A stretch of DNA of 64,000 nt, taken from contig NZ_CP049017.1 of the NCBI RefSeq assembly GCF_014236795.1, positions 1,218,001 through 1,282,000 of the forward strand, written 5' to 3'. The notes beneath the pieces are model-generated. The model worked only from the letters and a program-made list of their open reading frames with translations, was not told the origin of the DNA and did not search any database. Origin of the DNA: Xanthomonas theicola. GTDB taxonomy: Bacteria; Pseudomonadota; Gammaproteobacteria; Xanthomonadales; Xanthomonadaceae. Each line of letters starts with the position of its first letter. The stretch's first letter is position 1. Both the position numbers and the translations under genes were made by a program. Positions 10,916 through 20,367 of this stretch are shown here, piece by piece.

Positions 10916-11760
10916 GCGGGATTCCTGGCGTGTGCGAATTCGATACAGGACGCGAGCACCTGCTGCAGCGTGCGGCGCAGCGGTGCGGCGTGGTCGGGAT
11001 CCAGCGGCGTGGGCCAATTGCGCGCGTCCACGCAGTCGGGTTCGTGCATGTAGCCGCGGCAGGCCAGTTCCATCTGCAGGGTGTGGACGCCGCCGGGGAT
11101 GTCGCTGTAGTGGCGGGTGATGTAGCCGCCCTTGAAGCGTCCGTTGCGCACGTGGCGCAGGCCGCTCGCCGCGCACAACGTCTCCACCGCATCGCTCAGC
11201 GCGTTGTCGCAGCTGGTATCGGCTACCCCGGATGGGCCGGCGGTGCCGATGTTGAACTGCGGCAGTTCGCCTTCGAACAGGTGCGGGATGCGCGAGCGGA
11301 TCGAGTGCGCATCGTAGACCACCACGCTGCCGTGGATCGCGCGCAGCCGGGCGATCTGGTCGGCCAGCGCGGCATGGTAGGGCGCGAACCAGGTGGCGCG
11401 GCGGTGCGCGATTTCATCCGCGTGCGGCTCCTCGCCGTCGCGGTACAGCCGCTGATTGTCGAAGGTGGTCAGCGGACACAGGCCGGTGGTGTTCTGGCCC
11501 GGGTAGAGCGAGACGCCGCGCGGATCGCGGTTGAGATCGATCACCGAGCGCGACACCGCCGAGCGCAGCGTGGTGGCGCCCAGGTCGCGGGCGAAGGCGT
11601 ACAGCTCATCCACCCACCAGTCCGCGTCGCGGCGTGCCAGCCACGGCGAGACGAAACGCCCGGCCAACGCATCGGGCAGCGTGGTCCCGGCATGCGGAAA
11701 GCTGACGATCAGCGGCGCATCGCCGCGGTGGAGGGTGAGGCAGTCGGGGAGGATGGTCAT
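10912..11760 (-). CDS. hutG: N-formylglutamate deformylase (amidohydrolase)
   Basis: The 282-residue protein is an N-formylglutamate amidohydrolase, the last step of the five-step histidine pathway, releasing formate and glutamate. Family signatures are [15 protein letters not shown] near the N terminus, [20 protein letters not shown] in the middle, and [19 protein letters not shown]. The tail [20 protein letters not shown] also fits. Metal-binding His and Asp residues are present in these blocks. The stop overlaps the hutU start (ATGA), and 82 bp separate it from hutH upstream. Its presence together with HutF shows that formamide-releasing HutG of the four-step route is not used here. Confidence 0.97.
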
Positions 11761-11842
11761 CGCGCGTGCTCGCTTTTCGCAGGAGGGCTACGGCCGCGGC
11801 CGGCTGTGCTCCGGCGACGTCCTGTCGTGGCCGACGCCGCGT

Positions 11843-13384
11843 CTACAGGGAGGAAATGGCATCGGGCAACGGCAAGCCGATCGTCTCGGCCAGCGCACCG
11901 TCGCGCACCAGCGCGGTGGCGGCCAGCATGTCCGGATGGAAACAGCGGTCGTCCTGCAGCGTCGGCACCTGCGCGCGCAGCAACGCGCGCGCCGCCTCCA
12001 GCGCGGCGCTGGAGCGCAGCGGCGCGTGGAAGTCGCAGCCCTGCGCGGCGGCCAGCAGTTCGATGCCGACCACGTTGGCCGCGTTCTCGGCCATCGCCAG
12101 CAGGCGCCGCGCGCCGTGCGCGGCCATCGACACGTGGTCTTCCTGGTTGGCCGAGGTCGGGATCGAATCGACGCTGGCCGGGTAGGCGCGCTGCTTGTTC
12201 TCCGACACCAGCGCCGCGGCTGTCACCTGCGGGATCATGAAGCCGGAGTTGAGCCCCGGCTTCGGGGTCAGGAACGCCGGCAATCCTGACAGCGCCGGAT
12301 CCACCAGCATCGCCACGCGGCGTTCGCTGATCGAGCCGATCTCGCACACCGCCAGCGCCAGCATGTCGGCGGCGAAGGCCACCGGCTCGGCGTGGAAGTT
12401 GCCGCCGGACAGCGCCTCGCCGGTATCGCTGACCACCAGCGGATTGTCGGACACGCCGTTGGCTTCGATCGCCAGCGTGGTCGCGGCCTGGCGCATCACG
12501 TCCAGCGCCGCGCCCATCACCTGCGGCTGGCAGCGCAGGCAGTACGGGTCCTGCACGCGCACGTCGTTGTCGCGGTGCGAGTCGCGGATCGCCGAGCCGC
12601 GCATCAGCTCACGCAGCGCGGCGGCGGTGGCGATCTGCCCGCGCTGGCCGCGCAAGGCATGGATGCGCGGATCGAACGGGGTGTCCGCGCCCTTCGCCGC
12701 CTCGGTGGACAGCGCGCCGGCGACCAGCGCGGCATGGAACACGCGTTCGATCTCGAACAGGCCGGCCAAGGCGTAGGCGGTGGAGTACTGGGTGCCGTTG
12801 AGCAGCGCCAGCCCTTCCTTGGCGCCCAGCGCCAGCGGCTGCAACCCGGCCTGCGCCAGCGCCTGCGCGGCGGGCATGCGCCGGCCGCCGACGAAGGCCT
12901 CGCCGACGCCGATCATCACCGTGGCCAGGTGCGCCAGTGGCGCCAGGTCGCCGGAGGCGCCGACCGAGCCCTGGCACGGCACCACCGGGATCACGTCGTG
13001 GCGCAGCAGCGCTTCCAGCAGCGCCAGCGTGGCCGGGCGCACGCCCGAAGCGCCCTGCGCCAGGCTGGCCAGCTTCAGCGCCAGCATCAGCCGCACCACC
13101 GCCACCGGCATCGGCTCGCCGACCCCGGCCGCATGCGAGAGCACGATATTGCGCTGCATGGTGTCCAGGTCCTCGCGCGCGATGCGCACGCTGGCCAGCT
13201 TGCCGAAGCCGGTGTTGATGCCGTACACCGGCGCGCCCTTGGCGACGATCGCCTCCACCGTCTGCGCGCTGCGCAGCACCGCCTCGGCGCAGGCCGGATC
13301 CAGGCGCACGCCGGCACCGCGGTACACGGCGCGCCACTGCGCCAGGCTCACTGCGCCCGGGCACAGCACGATCCGGTTGCTCAT
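11843..13384 (-). CDS. hutH: Histidine ammonia-lyase
   Basis: The 513-residue protein removes ammonia from L-histidine to form urocanate, the entry step of the pathway and the source of the inducer. The Ala-Ser-Gly triad that cyclises to the MIO cofactor is at 143-145, inside [31 protein letters not shown] at the N terminus and [16 protein letters not shown] near the C terminus are further HAL hallmarks. I chose the ATG at 13384 because the conserved N terminus ([14 protein letters not shown]) starts there. That ATG overlaps the hutI stop by 4 bases (ATGA), so hutI and hutH are coupled. Confidence 0.98.
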   Translation of the reverse strand: MSNRIVLCPGAVSLAQWRAVYRGAGVRLDPACAEAVLRSAQTVEAIVAKGAPVYGINTGFGKLASVRIAREDLDTMQRNIVLSHAAGVGEPMPVAVVRLMLALKLASLAQGASGVRPATLALLEALLRHDVIPVVPCQGSVGASGDLAPLAHLATVMIGVGEAFVGGRRMPAAQALAQAGLQPLALGAKEGLALLNGTQYSTAYALAGLFEIERVFHAALVAGALSTEAAKGADTPFDPRIHALRGQRGQIATAAALRELMRGSAIRDSHRDNDVRVQDPYCLRCQPQVMGAALDVMRQAATTLAIEANGVSDNPLVVSDTGEALSGGNFHAEPVAFAADMLALAVCEIGSISERRVAMLVDPALSGLPAFLTPKPGLNSGFMIPQVTAAALVSENKQRAYPASVDSIPTSANQEDHVSMAAHGARRLLAMAENAANVVGIELLAAAQGCDFHAPLRSSAALEAARALLRAQVPTLQDDRCFHPDMLAATALVRDGALAETIGLPLPDAISSL

Positions 13385-14583
13385 TGTCCCCTCCAGATGC
13401 GCGCATGCAGTGGGTTGAAGCCCATGCGATAGACCAGTTCGGCCGGTTCTTCGATGTCCCAGATCGCCAGGTCGCAGTGCAGCCCGGCGCGCAGCCGGCC
13501 GACCTGCGCATGGCGTCCCAGCGCGCGCGCCGCTTCGCGGGTGAAGCCGGCGATGCATTCGGCCACGGTCATGCGGAACAGCGTCGCCGCCAGGTTCATC
13601 GCCAGTAGAGGGCTGGTCAGCGGCGAGGTGCCGGGATTGCAGTCGGTGGCCAGCGCGCGCGGCACCCCGGCGGCGCGCAGCGCGGCGATCGGCGGCAGCT
13701 GCGTGTCGCCGGTGAAGTAGAACGCGCCCGGCAGCAGCACCGCCACGGTGCCGGCGGCGGCCATCGCGGCCACGCCCCTGTCGTCCAGATACTCGATGTG
13801 GTCGGCCGAGCACGCGCCGTAGCGCGCCGCCAAGGCCGCGCCGCCCTGGTTGGACAGTTGCTCGGCATGGATCTTCAGCGCCAGGCCGTGCCGCTGCGCC
13901 GCCTGGAACACCTGTTCGGTCTGCGCGGGGGTGAACGCGAGGTGTTCGCAGAACACGTCCACCGCCTCGGCCAGGCCCAGCGCGGCGACCTCGGGGATCA
14001 TCCGTTCGCAGACTTCGTCGATGTAGGCCTGCGCCTGCACCCCGGGCGGCACCGCATGCGCGCCGAGGAAAGTGGGCGCCACCGCCACCTGGCGCAGTTC
14101 GCCCAGGCGCCGCGCCACCCGCAGCAGGCGCAGTTCGTCGTGCAGGGTGAGCCCGTAGCCCGACTTGATCTCCACCGTGGTCACGCCCTCGGCCAGCAGC
14201 GCGTCCAGCCGCGGCAGGCTGGCGGCGAGCAATGCGGCTTCATCGGCGGCGCGGGTGGCGCGCACGGTGGCGACGATGCCGCCGCCGGCACGGGCGATGT
14301 CGGCGTAGCTGGCGCCGAGCAGGCGCTGTTCGAACTCACCGGCGCGGTTGCCGGCGTAGACCAGGTGGGTATGGCAGTCGATCAGGCCCGGGCCGATCCA
14401 GCGTCCGCCGCAGTCGACGCTGCGCTGTACGGCCAGCGGCGCCGGCAGCGCCGCGGCAGCGCCGGCGTAGACGATGCGGCCGTCGCGGCAGGCGATCACG
14501 CCGTCGCGGATCAGGCCCAGCCCGCCGTCCTCGGCGTCCAGTGTCATCAGACGGGCGTTGTGCCAGAGCGTGTCGCAGGGCAT
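13381..14583 (-). CDS. hutI: Imidazolonepropionase
   Basis: About 400 residues of an amidohydrolase-superfamily enzyme that opens imidazolone propionate to N-formimidoyl-L-glutamate. The metal-binding HxH is in [20 protein letters not shown] (about residues 70-90). [20 protein letters not shown] and the [10 protein letters not shown] segment with the metal-binding Asp are also present. Two starts are possible: GTG at 14589 or ATG at 14583. I prefer the ATG because homologues begin near [14 protein letters not shown]. It is the first gene of the leftward hut operon and its promoter must lie in the short divergent region that holds the HutC-type palindrome. Confidence 0.96.
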   Translation of the reverse strand: MPCDTLWHNARLMTLDAEDGGLGLIRDGVIACRDGRIVYAGAAAALPAPLAVQRSVDCGGRWIGPGLIDCHTHLVYAGNRAGEFEQRLLGASYADIARAGGGIVATVRATRAADEAALLAASLPRLDALLAEGVTTVEIKSGYGLTLHDELRLLRVARRLGELRQVAVAPTFLGAHAVPPGVQAQAYIDEVCERMIPEVAALGLAEAVDVFCEHLAFTPAQTEQVFQAAQRHGLALKIHAEQLSNQGGAALAARYGACSADHIEYLDDRGVAAMAAAGTVAVLLPGAFYFTGDTQLPPIAALRAAGVPRALATDCNPGTSPLTSPLLAMNLAATLFRMTVAECIAGFTREAARALGRHAQVGRLRAGLHCDLAIWDIEEPAELVYRMGFNPLHARIWRGQ

Positions 14584-14609
14584 GGTCACGGGCGGGCTCG
14601 TCGGTTATT

Positions 14610-14621
14610 TTGTATATACAA
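14610..14621. promoter_or_regulatory. Putative HutC operator in the divergent hutI-hutF promoter region
   Basis: The 63-bp gap between hutI and hutF contains the perfect 12-bp palindrome TTGTATATACAA, embedded in the only AT-rich patch for several kilobases. GntR/HutC regulators characteristically bind T-G-T-A-x(2)-T-A-C-A type palindromes, and hutC itself is two genes away. The palindrome overlaps potential -10 elements on both strands, so a bound repressor could silence both operons at once. Binding by this HutC is inferred, not shown. Confidence 0.75.
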
Positions 14622-14646
14622 TATTGTGGTCGACAGAAGGTGTCCA

Positions 14647-16044
14647 GTGCAGACCGTGGCGCAGCAGCAGGCGGGCGGAAACGAAGGGACCAGCGGTTTC
14701 TGGTGCGCGCAGGCGCTGCTGTCGGAGGGCTGGGCGCGCGACGTGCGGATCGAGGTGCGCGGCGGGCGCATCGTCGCGGTGCAGTCCGGCGTGGCCGCGG
14801 CGCGCGGCGATCACGCGCTGGCGATCGCCGTGCCCGGCCTGGGCAACCTGCACAGTCACGCGTTCCAGCGCGGCATGGCCGGGCTGACCGAAGTCGGTGG
14901 CCGCAGCGGCGACAGTTTCTGGAGCTGGCGCGAGCTGATGTACCGCTTCCTGCAGCGGCTGGACCCGGACAGCATGCAGGCCATCGCCGAGCAGGCCTAC
15001 GTGGAGATGCTGGAGGCCGGCTTCACCCGCGTCGGCGAATTCCACTACCTGCACCACGCCGCCGATGGCCGGCCGTATGCCGACCGCGCCGAGATGGCGC
15101 AGCGCCTGGCCGCCGCCGCGCGGACCAGCGGCATCGGCCTGACCCTGCTGCCGGTGTTCTATGCGCATGCCGATTTCGGCGGCGTCGCGCCGCACCCGGC
15201 GCAGCGGCGGCTGCTCCACGACGTGGACGGCTACGCCGAGCTGCTCGACGGCAGTGGCCGCGCGCTGCGCGGTCTCGACGACGCGGTGCTCGGCATCGCC
15301 CCGCACAGCCTGCGCGCGGTCACCCCGGGCGAACTGGCCGCGCTATTGCCGCTGTGCGACGGCCCGGTGCACATCCATATCGCCGAGCAGACCCGCGAGG
15401 TCGCGGCCTGCCTGGCCTGGAGCGGGCAGCGGCCGGTGCAGTGGCTGCTGGCGCATGCGTCGGTGGACGCGCGCTGGTGCCTGGTCCACGCCACCCACGT
15501 CGAGGCCGCCGAAGTGCAGGCGGTCGCCGCCAGCGGCGCGGTGGTCGGGCTATGCCCGATCACCGAGGCCAATCTGGGCGACGGGCTGTTCCCGATGCGC
15601 GCGTTCGTCGATGCCGGCGGGCGCTTCGGCGTCGGCTCCGATTCCAACGTGCTGATCGATGCGGCCGAAGAACTGCGCCTGCTCGAATACGGCCAGCGCC
15701 TGCAGTTGCGCGGGCGCAACGTGCTCGCGGGCGACGCCGCGCAGTCCAGCGGCCGTTTCCTGTTGCAGTCCGCGGCGCAGGGCGCGGCGCAGGCGCTGGG
15801 CGTGGCGCAGGGCCTGCGGGCGGGCGCGCCGGCCGACCTGGTGGAACTGGATCCGGCGCATCCGGCGTTGTGCGCGCGCCACGGCGATGCGTTGCTCGAC
15901 AGTTGGATCTTCGCCGCGCGGCGTGGCGCGGTGCGTTCGGTCTGGCGCAATGGCCGCGAGCTGGTGCGCGACGGCCGCCATCACCGCCGCGATGCGGTCG
16001 CCGCGGCCTACGCACGGGCGCTGACTGGGCTGCTGGACGCGTGA
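14647..16044 (+). CDS. hutF: Formimidoylglutamate deiminase
   Basis: The 465-residue amidohydrolase converts N-formimidoyl-L-glutamate to N-formyl-L-glutamate plus ammonia, feeding HutG. Its metal site is in GLGNLHSHAFQRGMAGLTEV (HxH). HIHIAEQTREVAACLAWSGQ and LCPITEANLGDGLFPM, followed by GVGSDSNVLIDAAEELRLLE, complete the HutF pattern. I chose the GTG at 14647, which has AGAAGG six bases upstream; the frame is open much further upstream but only antisense to hutI. It is the first gene of the rightward hutF-hutC unit, 34 bp from hutC. Confidence 0.95.
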   Translation: MQTVAQQQAGGNEGTSGFWCAQALLSEGWARDVRIEVRGGRIVAVQSGVAAARGDHALAIAVPGLGNLHSHAFQRGMAGLTEVGGRSGDSFWSWRELMYRFLQRLDPDSMQAIAEQAYVEMLEAGFTRVGEFHYLHHAADGRPYADRAEMAQRLAAAARTSGIGLTLLPVFYAHADFGGVAPHPAQRRLLHDVDGYAELLDGSGRALRGLDDAVLGIAPHSLRAVTPGELAALLPLCDGPVHIHIAEQTREVAACLAWSGQRPVQWLLAHASVDARWCLVHATHVEAAEVQAVAASGAVVGLCPITEANLGDGLFPMRAFVDAGGRFGVGSDSNVLIDAAEELRLLEYGQRLQLRGRNVLAGDAAQSSGRFLLQSAAQGAAQALGVAQGLRAGAPADLVELDPAHPALCARHGDALLDSWIFAARRGAVRSVWRNGRELVRDGRHHRRDAVAAAYARALTGLLDA

Positions 16045-16078
16045 TCCGGCGCCGCCACGCGGCCGCGCAGGCGCGCCG

Positions 16079-16810
16079 ATGAGCCGGCCCCGGCCCGCCG
16101 CGACGCTCAACCAGCGTATCCGCCGCGATATCGAAGGCCGCATCCGCAGCGGCGAATGGCCGCCCGGCCATCGCATCCCGTTCGAGCACGAACTGATGGC
16201 GCAATACGCCTGCTCGCGGATGACGGTCAACAAGGTGCTGGCGCTGCTGGCCGACGCCGGCATGATCGAACGCCGGCGCCGCGCCGGCTCGTTCGTGGCG
16301 CGGCCGCATCCGCACATGGAACAGGTGGCGCTGGACATCCCCGACATTCCGGTCGAGGTCGCCGCGCGCGGCCATGCCTACCGCTTCGAACTGCTCGAAC
16401 GATGCCAGCGCGCGCCGCGCGCCGAGCCGGCGCAGGAGGCCGGGGTCGCCGCCGCCGGCACATTGCTGGCGCTGCACTGCCTGCACTACGCCGACGGGCG
16501 TCCGTTCGCGCTGGAGGAGCGGGTGATCAATCCGGTGGCGGTGCCGGAAGCGCTGCAGATGGATTTCGCGGTCGTCGTGCCCGGCAGCTGGCTGCTGCAG
16601 CAGGTGTCGTGGACCCGCGCCGAGCACCGCATCAGCGCGGTCGGTGCCACTCCCGCGCAGGCGGCGCGGCTGCAGGTGGCCGCCGGCGCCGCCTGCCTGC
16701 TGATCGACCGGCAGACCTGGCGCGGCGAGCAGGCGGTGACCTTCGTGCGCCAGGTGTTCCTCGGCGACACCTACGACCTGGTGGCGCGGTTCTCGCCCGG
16801 CACGCGCTGA
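16079..16810 (+). CDS. hutC: Histidine utilisation repressor (GntR family)
   Basis: The 243-residue protein has an N-terminal winged helix of the GntR type (residues about 10-75: GEWPPGHRIPFEHELMAQYA, then CSRMTVNKVLALLADAGMIE and RRRRAGSFV). A C-terminal UTRA effector domain follows, of the kind that binds urocanate in HutC. DIPVEVAARGHAYRFELLER and the VMDRxTWRGEQAVTFVRQVF-like end are typical. It is expected to repress both divergent hut units through the palindrome at 14610-14621 and to be displaced by urocanate. Being in the hutF unit, it is probably autoregulated. Confidence 0.96.
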   Translation: MSRPRPAATLNQRIRRDIEGRIRSGEWPPGHRIPFEHELMAQYACSRMTVNKVLALLADAGMIERRRRAGSFVARPHPHMEQVALDIPDIPVEVAARGHAYRFELLERCQRAPRAEPAQEAGVAAAGTLLALHCLHYADGRPFALEERVINPVAVPEALQMDFAVVVPGSWLLQQVSWTRAEHRISAVGATPAQAARLQVAAGAACLLIDRQTWRGEQAVTFVRQVFLGDTYDLVARFSPGTR

Positions 16811-16984
16811 GTCGGCTGCGACGGGCGCAACGTCCTCGCGCCGGCGCCGCTCGATGCTGCGCCGCCGCACACCGCACGCGTGCACCGTACCCCGGCGTGC
16901 GTTTGTCCTGCCTGCCGCACTCTGGCAAGTTAGCGTCCAGGACGGGGCGAGGGGCCGCGGCCGCACAACGAGGGATGGTTGGGC

Positions 16985-18973
16985 ATGACGTATTTCGTGA
17001 CGGGCGCCACCGGTTTCATTGGCCGTTATCTGCTGGCCGACCTGATGCGGCGCAAAGGCCTCATCCACGTCCTGGTCCGCAAGGAGTCGCAACGCAAGTT
17101 CGACGCGCTGATCCGCGAGCAGGGCTGGGACGCCAAGCGCCTGGTGGTGCTGCATGGCGATGTCGGCAGCGATTGCTGCGGGCTGGGCGAGGCGCAACGG
17201 CAGGCGCTGCGCGGCAAGGTCAAGCACTTCTTCCACCTCGCGGCGCTGTACGATCTCGCCGCCAAGGCCGAGGCGCAGCGCGTGGCCAATCTCGACGGCA
17301 CTCGCCATGCCCTGGAGCTGGCCGCGCAGATCGGCGCCGGCATCTTCCACCACACCAGCTCGATCGCGGTGGCCGGGCTGTACCCGGGCATCTTCCGCGA
17401 GGACATGTTCGAGGAGGCCGAAGGCCTCGACGATCCCTACCTGCGCACCAAGCACGATGCCGAGGCGCTGGTGCGCGCGGAAACCCGGATCAAGTGGCGC
17501 ATCTACCGCCCCGGCATGGTGGTCGGCGATTCGCGCAGTGGCGCGATCGACAAGATCGACGGGCCTTACTACTTCTTTCCGCTGATCAAGAAGCTGCGCC
17601 AGCTGTTGCCGCCGTGGGCGCCGGTGCTCGGCATCGAGGGCGGGCGCATCAACCTGGTGCCGGTGGATTTCGTCGCCGATGCGATGGACCACATCGCGCA
17701 CAAGCCCAGGCTCGACGGCCATACCTTCCACCTCACCGACCCGGAGCCGCTGCGCGTGGGCGAGGTGCTCAACGTGTTCTGCCGCGCCGGCCACGCGCCG
17801 GAGATGACCTTGCGGGTGGACGCGCGCATGTTCGCGTTCGTGCCGGCGGGGATCCGCGCCGCGGTCGGCGGGCTGCCGCCGATCCGCCGCTTCATCGGCA
17901 TGCTGCTGCGCGATTTCCGCATCCCGCGCGAGGTGCTGAAGTTCATCACCTATCCCACCCGTTTCGACAGTCGCGAGACCGAGCGCGCGCTGAAGGGCAG
18001 CGGCATCGCCGTGCCGCGGCTGGAGGACTATGCCTGGCGCCTGTGGGACCACTGGGAACGGCACCTGGATCCGGACCTGTTCGTCGACCGCACGCTGAAG
18101 GGCAAGGTGCGCGGCAAGGTGGTGCTGATCACCGGCGGGTCCTCTGGGATCGGCCTGGCCACCGCGCAGCGCGTCGCCGCCGCCGGCGCCACCACCATCA
18201 TCGTCGCGCGCGGCGAGCAGGAGCTGCACGCCGCGCGCGATGCGATGAACGCCAAGGGCGGCAAGGTGTTCGCCTATACCGCGGATCTGTCCGACCTGGC
18301 CGGCTGCGATGCGCTGCTCAAGACCGTGCTCGAGGCGCACGGCCACGTCGACGTGCTGATCAACAACGCCGGCCGTTCGATCCGCCGCTCGATCGAGCTG
18401 AGCTACGACCGCTTCCACGACTTCGAGCGCACCATGCAGCTGAACTACTTCGGCAGCCTGCGCCTGATCATGGGCGTGCTGCCGGGCATGACCGCGCGGC
18501 GCACGGGCCACATCATCAACGTCAGCTCGATCGGCGTGCTGGCCAATTCGCCGCGCTTCTCCGCGTACGTGGCCTCCAAGGCGGCGCTGGACGCGTGGAG
18601 CCGCTGCGCGCAGGGCGAACTGTCGGGCAAGGGCATCAGCTTCACCACGGTCAACATGCCGCTGGTGAAGACGCCGATGATCGCGCCGACCAAGATGTAC
18701 GACAGCGTGCCGACGCTGAGCGTGGAAGAGGCCGCCGACCTGATGGTCAAGGCGATCATCGAGCGCCCGAGCCGGGTGGCGACGCGGCTTGGCATCTTCG
18801 CCGCGCTGCTCAACGCGGTCGCGCCGAAGGCCTACGAGGTGGTGATGAACACCGCCTTCGAACTGTTCCCGGACTCGGCCGCGGCCAAGGGCGACCGCAA
18901 GGCGCTGCGCGACGCCAAGCCCAGCCAGGAGCAGATCGCCTTCGCGGCGTTGATGCGCGGTGTGCATTGGTGA
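16985..18973 (+). CDS. Probable alcohol-forming fatty acyl-CoA reductase (fused extended and classical SDR domains)
   Basis: The 662-residue protein has two NAD(P)-binding domains. The N-terminal one is an extended SDR with TGATGFIG at 6-13 and a YxxxK motif in DDPYLRTKHDAEALV. The C-terminal one is a classical SDR with TGGSSGIG at 383-390, NNAG, and SSIGVLANSPRFSAYVASK holding Ser and Y-x-x-x-K. Length, domain order and many blocks (IFREDMFEEAEGLDDPYLRT, SYDRFHDFERTMQLNYFGS, PLVKTPMIAPTKMYDSVPTL) agree, as I recall them, with the Marinobacter fatty acyl-CoA reductase that makes fatty alcohols in two steps. Fatty-alcohol formation is inferred from this. I chose the ATG at 16985 (AGGGATGG upstream) over the TTG at 16979. 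Neighbours give no pathway. It might instead reduce other acyl thioesters or aldehydes. Confidence 0.85.
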   Translation: MTYFVTGATGFIGRYLLADLMRRKGLIHVLVRKESQRKFDALIREQGWDAKRLVVLHGDVGSDCCGLGEAQRQALRGKVKHFFHLAALYDLAAKAEAQRVANLDGTRHALELAAQIGAGIFHHTSSIAVAGLYPGIFREDMFEEAEGLDDPYLRTKHDAEALVRAETRIKWRIYRPGMVVGDSRSGAIDKIDGPYYFFPLIKKLRQLLPPWAPVLGIEGGRINLVPVDFVADAMDHIAHKPRLDGHTFHLTDPEPLRVGEVLNVFCRAGHAPEMTLRVDARMFAFVPAGIRAAVGGLPPIRRFIGMLLRDFRIPREVLKFITYPTRFDSRETERALKGSGIAVPRLEDYAWRLWDHWERHLDPDLFVDRTLKGKVRGKVVLITGGSSGIGLATAQRVAAAGATTIIVARGEQELHAARDAMNAKGGKVFAYTADLSDLAGCDALLKTVLEAHGHVDVLINNAGRSIRRSIELSYDRFHDFERTMQLNYFGSLRLIMGVLPGMTARRTGHIINVSSIGVLANSPRFSAYVASKAALDAWSRCAQGELSGKGISFTTVNMPLVKTPMIAPTKMYDSVPTLSVEEAADLMVKAIIERPSRVATRLGIFAALLNAVAPKAYEVVMNTAFELFPDSAAAKGDRKALRDAKPSQEQIAFAALMRGVHW

Positions 18974-18981
18974 GGTGGCGT

Positions 18982-19140
18982 CGGGACTCGGGACCCGGGA
19001 CCCGGGACCCGGTGGGTCCCCGTTGCGGCATCCGAGCGCTTGATTCGAGATTGGCGGAAACAAAAAAAGCAACCTCGATGGTTGCTTTCTTGCTTTCGGC
19101 TTTACGTTTTTCCGGGTCCCGGGTCCCGGGTCCCGGGCCC
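18982..19140. repeat. CGGGACTCGGGAC-type intergenic repeat pair
   Basis: A run of GGGAC(C/T)C units at 18982-19011 is answered by an inverted run of GGGTCCC units preceded by TTTTTCC at 19107-19139. Together they could fold into a long hairpin enclosing the terminator at 19066-19088. The same arrangement recurs at 48648-48901 and 51361-51511, and a half copy lies at 25035-25056. It fills the gap between two convergent genes. Confidence 0.75.
19066..19088 (-). terminator. Intrinsic terminator between convergent genes
   Basis: AAAGCAACC-TCGAT-GGTTGCTTT is a 9-bp perfect stem with a 5-base loop. On the minus strand it is followed by a run of seven T, so it is a canonical terminator for the leftward gene ending at 19141. 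On the plus strand the tail (CTTGCTTTC) is weaker but could also serve the reductase gene. Confidence 0.85.
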
Positions 19141-20169
19141 TCAAAACGTCCTGCATTGCCGCCAGCGCACCGGCTCGTCGCGGTCGGGGCGCGGATTGAG
19201 CTGGATGCGGACGGTGCGCAGCGAGGGGTAGCGTTCCACTTCCTTGCAGATCCCCGGCCATACCTGCGCGTCGTCGCCGCTGCGGTCGATCACCAGGGTC
19301 ATCTGCGTCTGCCAGATGCCGCGGATCACGCCGGGCGTCCTGGCCAGGGCCTTGGACACCGACTGGCGATAACCGGCCTCGGTGGCGGCATCGGGTTCTG
19401 CGCTTGCCGGCCGCGCCTCGGCCGCGGGCGCGGCAGGTACAGCAGTCGCGGCGACCGGCGGCGTCCTGGCCGCGGGCGGCGCTGGCGTGGATGCTGGCGT
19501 GGCAAGAGCGGGTGCTGGTGCGGGCGTAGCTGGCGCGGGCAGCGTGGCGGCCGAGGCGGCATCGGCGCTGCGCTGCTGCAGCGCCAGCCCACCCAGTCCC
19601 ACCAGCAGGCCCAGCGTCAGCGCAGCCAGCGTGGCGATCGCGATATGCCGCTGCGCACGCCGGCGGCTGGTGCCGATCACCCCGTCCTCCAGTTCGCTGG
19701 GCAGGTAGCGCTTGAGCATCGGCCAGATGCGGCGGCCGTCGAGGATCTCCACCGACTGCTTGCCGGCCGCGGCGATGCCGTCGCGCTGCACCTTGCCCTC
19801 GGTGACCAGGATGCCGCCCTGCGCGCCCATCAGCCGCGCCGCGGCGCCCAGTTCGTTGACCGCGGCCGAGCCGATCCGGTAGGCGCGGCCATGCTTGCAC
19901 GACAGCAGCCAGCGTGCATCGCCGCGGGTCATCACGAAATCGCTTTGCGGTTGCTTGATCGCGTCCGCCTCGGCCATGGCGTCGTGCAGGTCGCGCTGCT
20001 CGCGCATCGCACGCCGCACCATCCGCGAGAAATCGCGCCAATGCAGTCCGGCCAGGGCGTGCAGCCCGGCGGTGGTCTCGTTCTCGCGGCGGCGGACCAC
20101 CCACAGGTAGAGCGTGGCGGCGAGCCATGCTGCAATTGCCGACACCGCTGCCACTATCCAGGAAAACAT
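19141..20169 (-). CDS. Membrane-anchored Mrr-like (PD-(D/E)xK) endonuclease-domain protein
   Basis: The 342-residue protein has an N-terminal transmembrane helix (about 3-25). A domain resembling the Mrr/restriction-endonuclease-like fold follows: SDFVMTRGDARWLLSCKHG (76-94) and AAARLMGAQGGILVTEGKV. In this family the Asp of DFV and the Lys of the (Q/E)-C-K segment are catalytic; here the residue before Cys-Lys is Ser (LLSCK). A second transmembrane helix (about 180-200) is followed by an Ala/Pro-rich linker and a C-terminal domain of about 100 residues of unknown type. Similar topologies occur in uncharacterised Xanthomonas proteins called restriction endonucleases. Nuclease activity is not assured. 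A strong terminator follows the gene. Confidence 0.75.
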   Translation of the reverse strand: MFSWIVAAVSAIAAWLAATLYLWVVRRRENETTAGLHALAGLHWRDFSRMVRRAMREQRDLHDAMAEADAIKQPQSDFVMTRGDARWLLSCKHGRAYRIGSAAVNELGAAARLMGAQGGILVTEGKVQRDGIAAAGKQSVEILDGRRIWPMLKRYLPSELEDGVIGTSRRRAQRHIAIATLAALTLGLLVGLGGLALQQRSADAASAATLPAPATPAPAPALATPASTPAPPAARTPPVAATAVPAAPAAEARPASAEPDAATEAGYRQSVSKALARTPGVIRGIWQTQMTLVIDRSGDDAQVWPGICKEVERYPSLRTVRIQLNPRPDRDEPVRWRQCRTF

Positions 20170-20367
20170 GCTCGCACCCGCAACGCTTCTAATGACGCCA
20201 GTCTATCGTCAGCGTGTCGCAGCGCCGGCAAGGCGGCAGCGGGGGAACGGCGGACAGCAGAGGACCCGCCAGTCCGAAGCCGAGAGGGGAGGGGAGCAAA
20301 CGGTCTTCAGATGGACTGGCGAGTCCGTCATGATTGTCGGGAAAATATGCTGCCTTGCAACAAAACG

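Noticed and set aside
12937..13218. Rightward Arg/Pro-rich frames inside hutH
   Set aside because: They are shadows of hutH, which has the intact MIO motif on the other strand.
15560..20128. Very long minus-strand open frame across hutF, hutC and the reductase gene
   Set aside because: It is antisense to well-supported genes; its composition (Arg/Ala/His/Gln/Pro-rich) is the shadow expected from high GC coding DNA.
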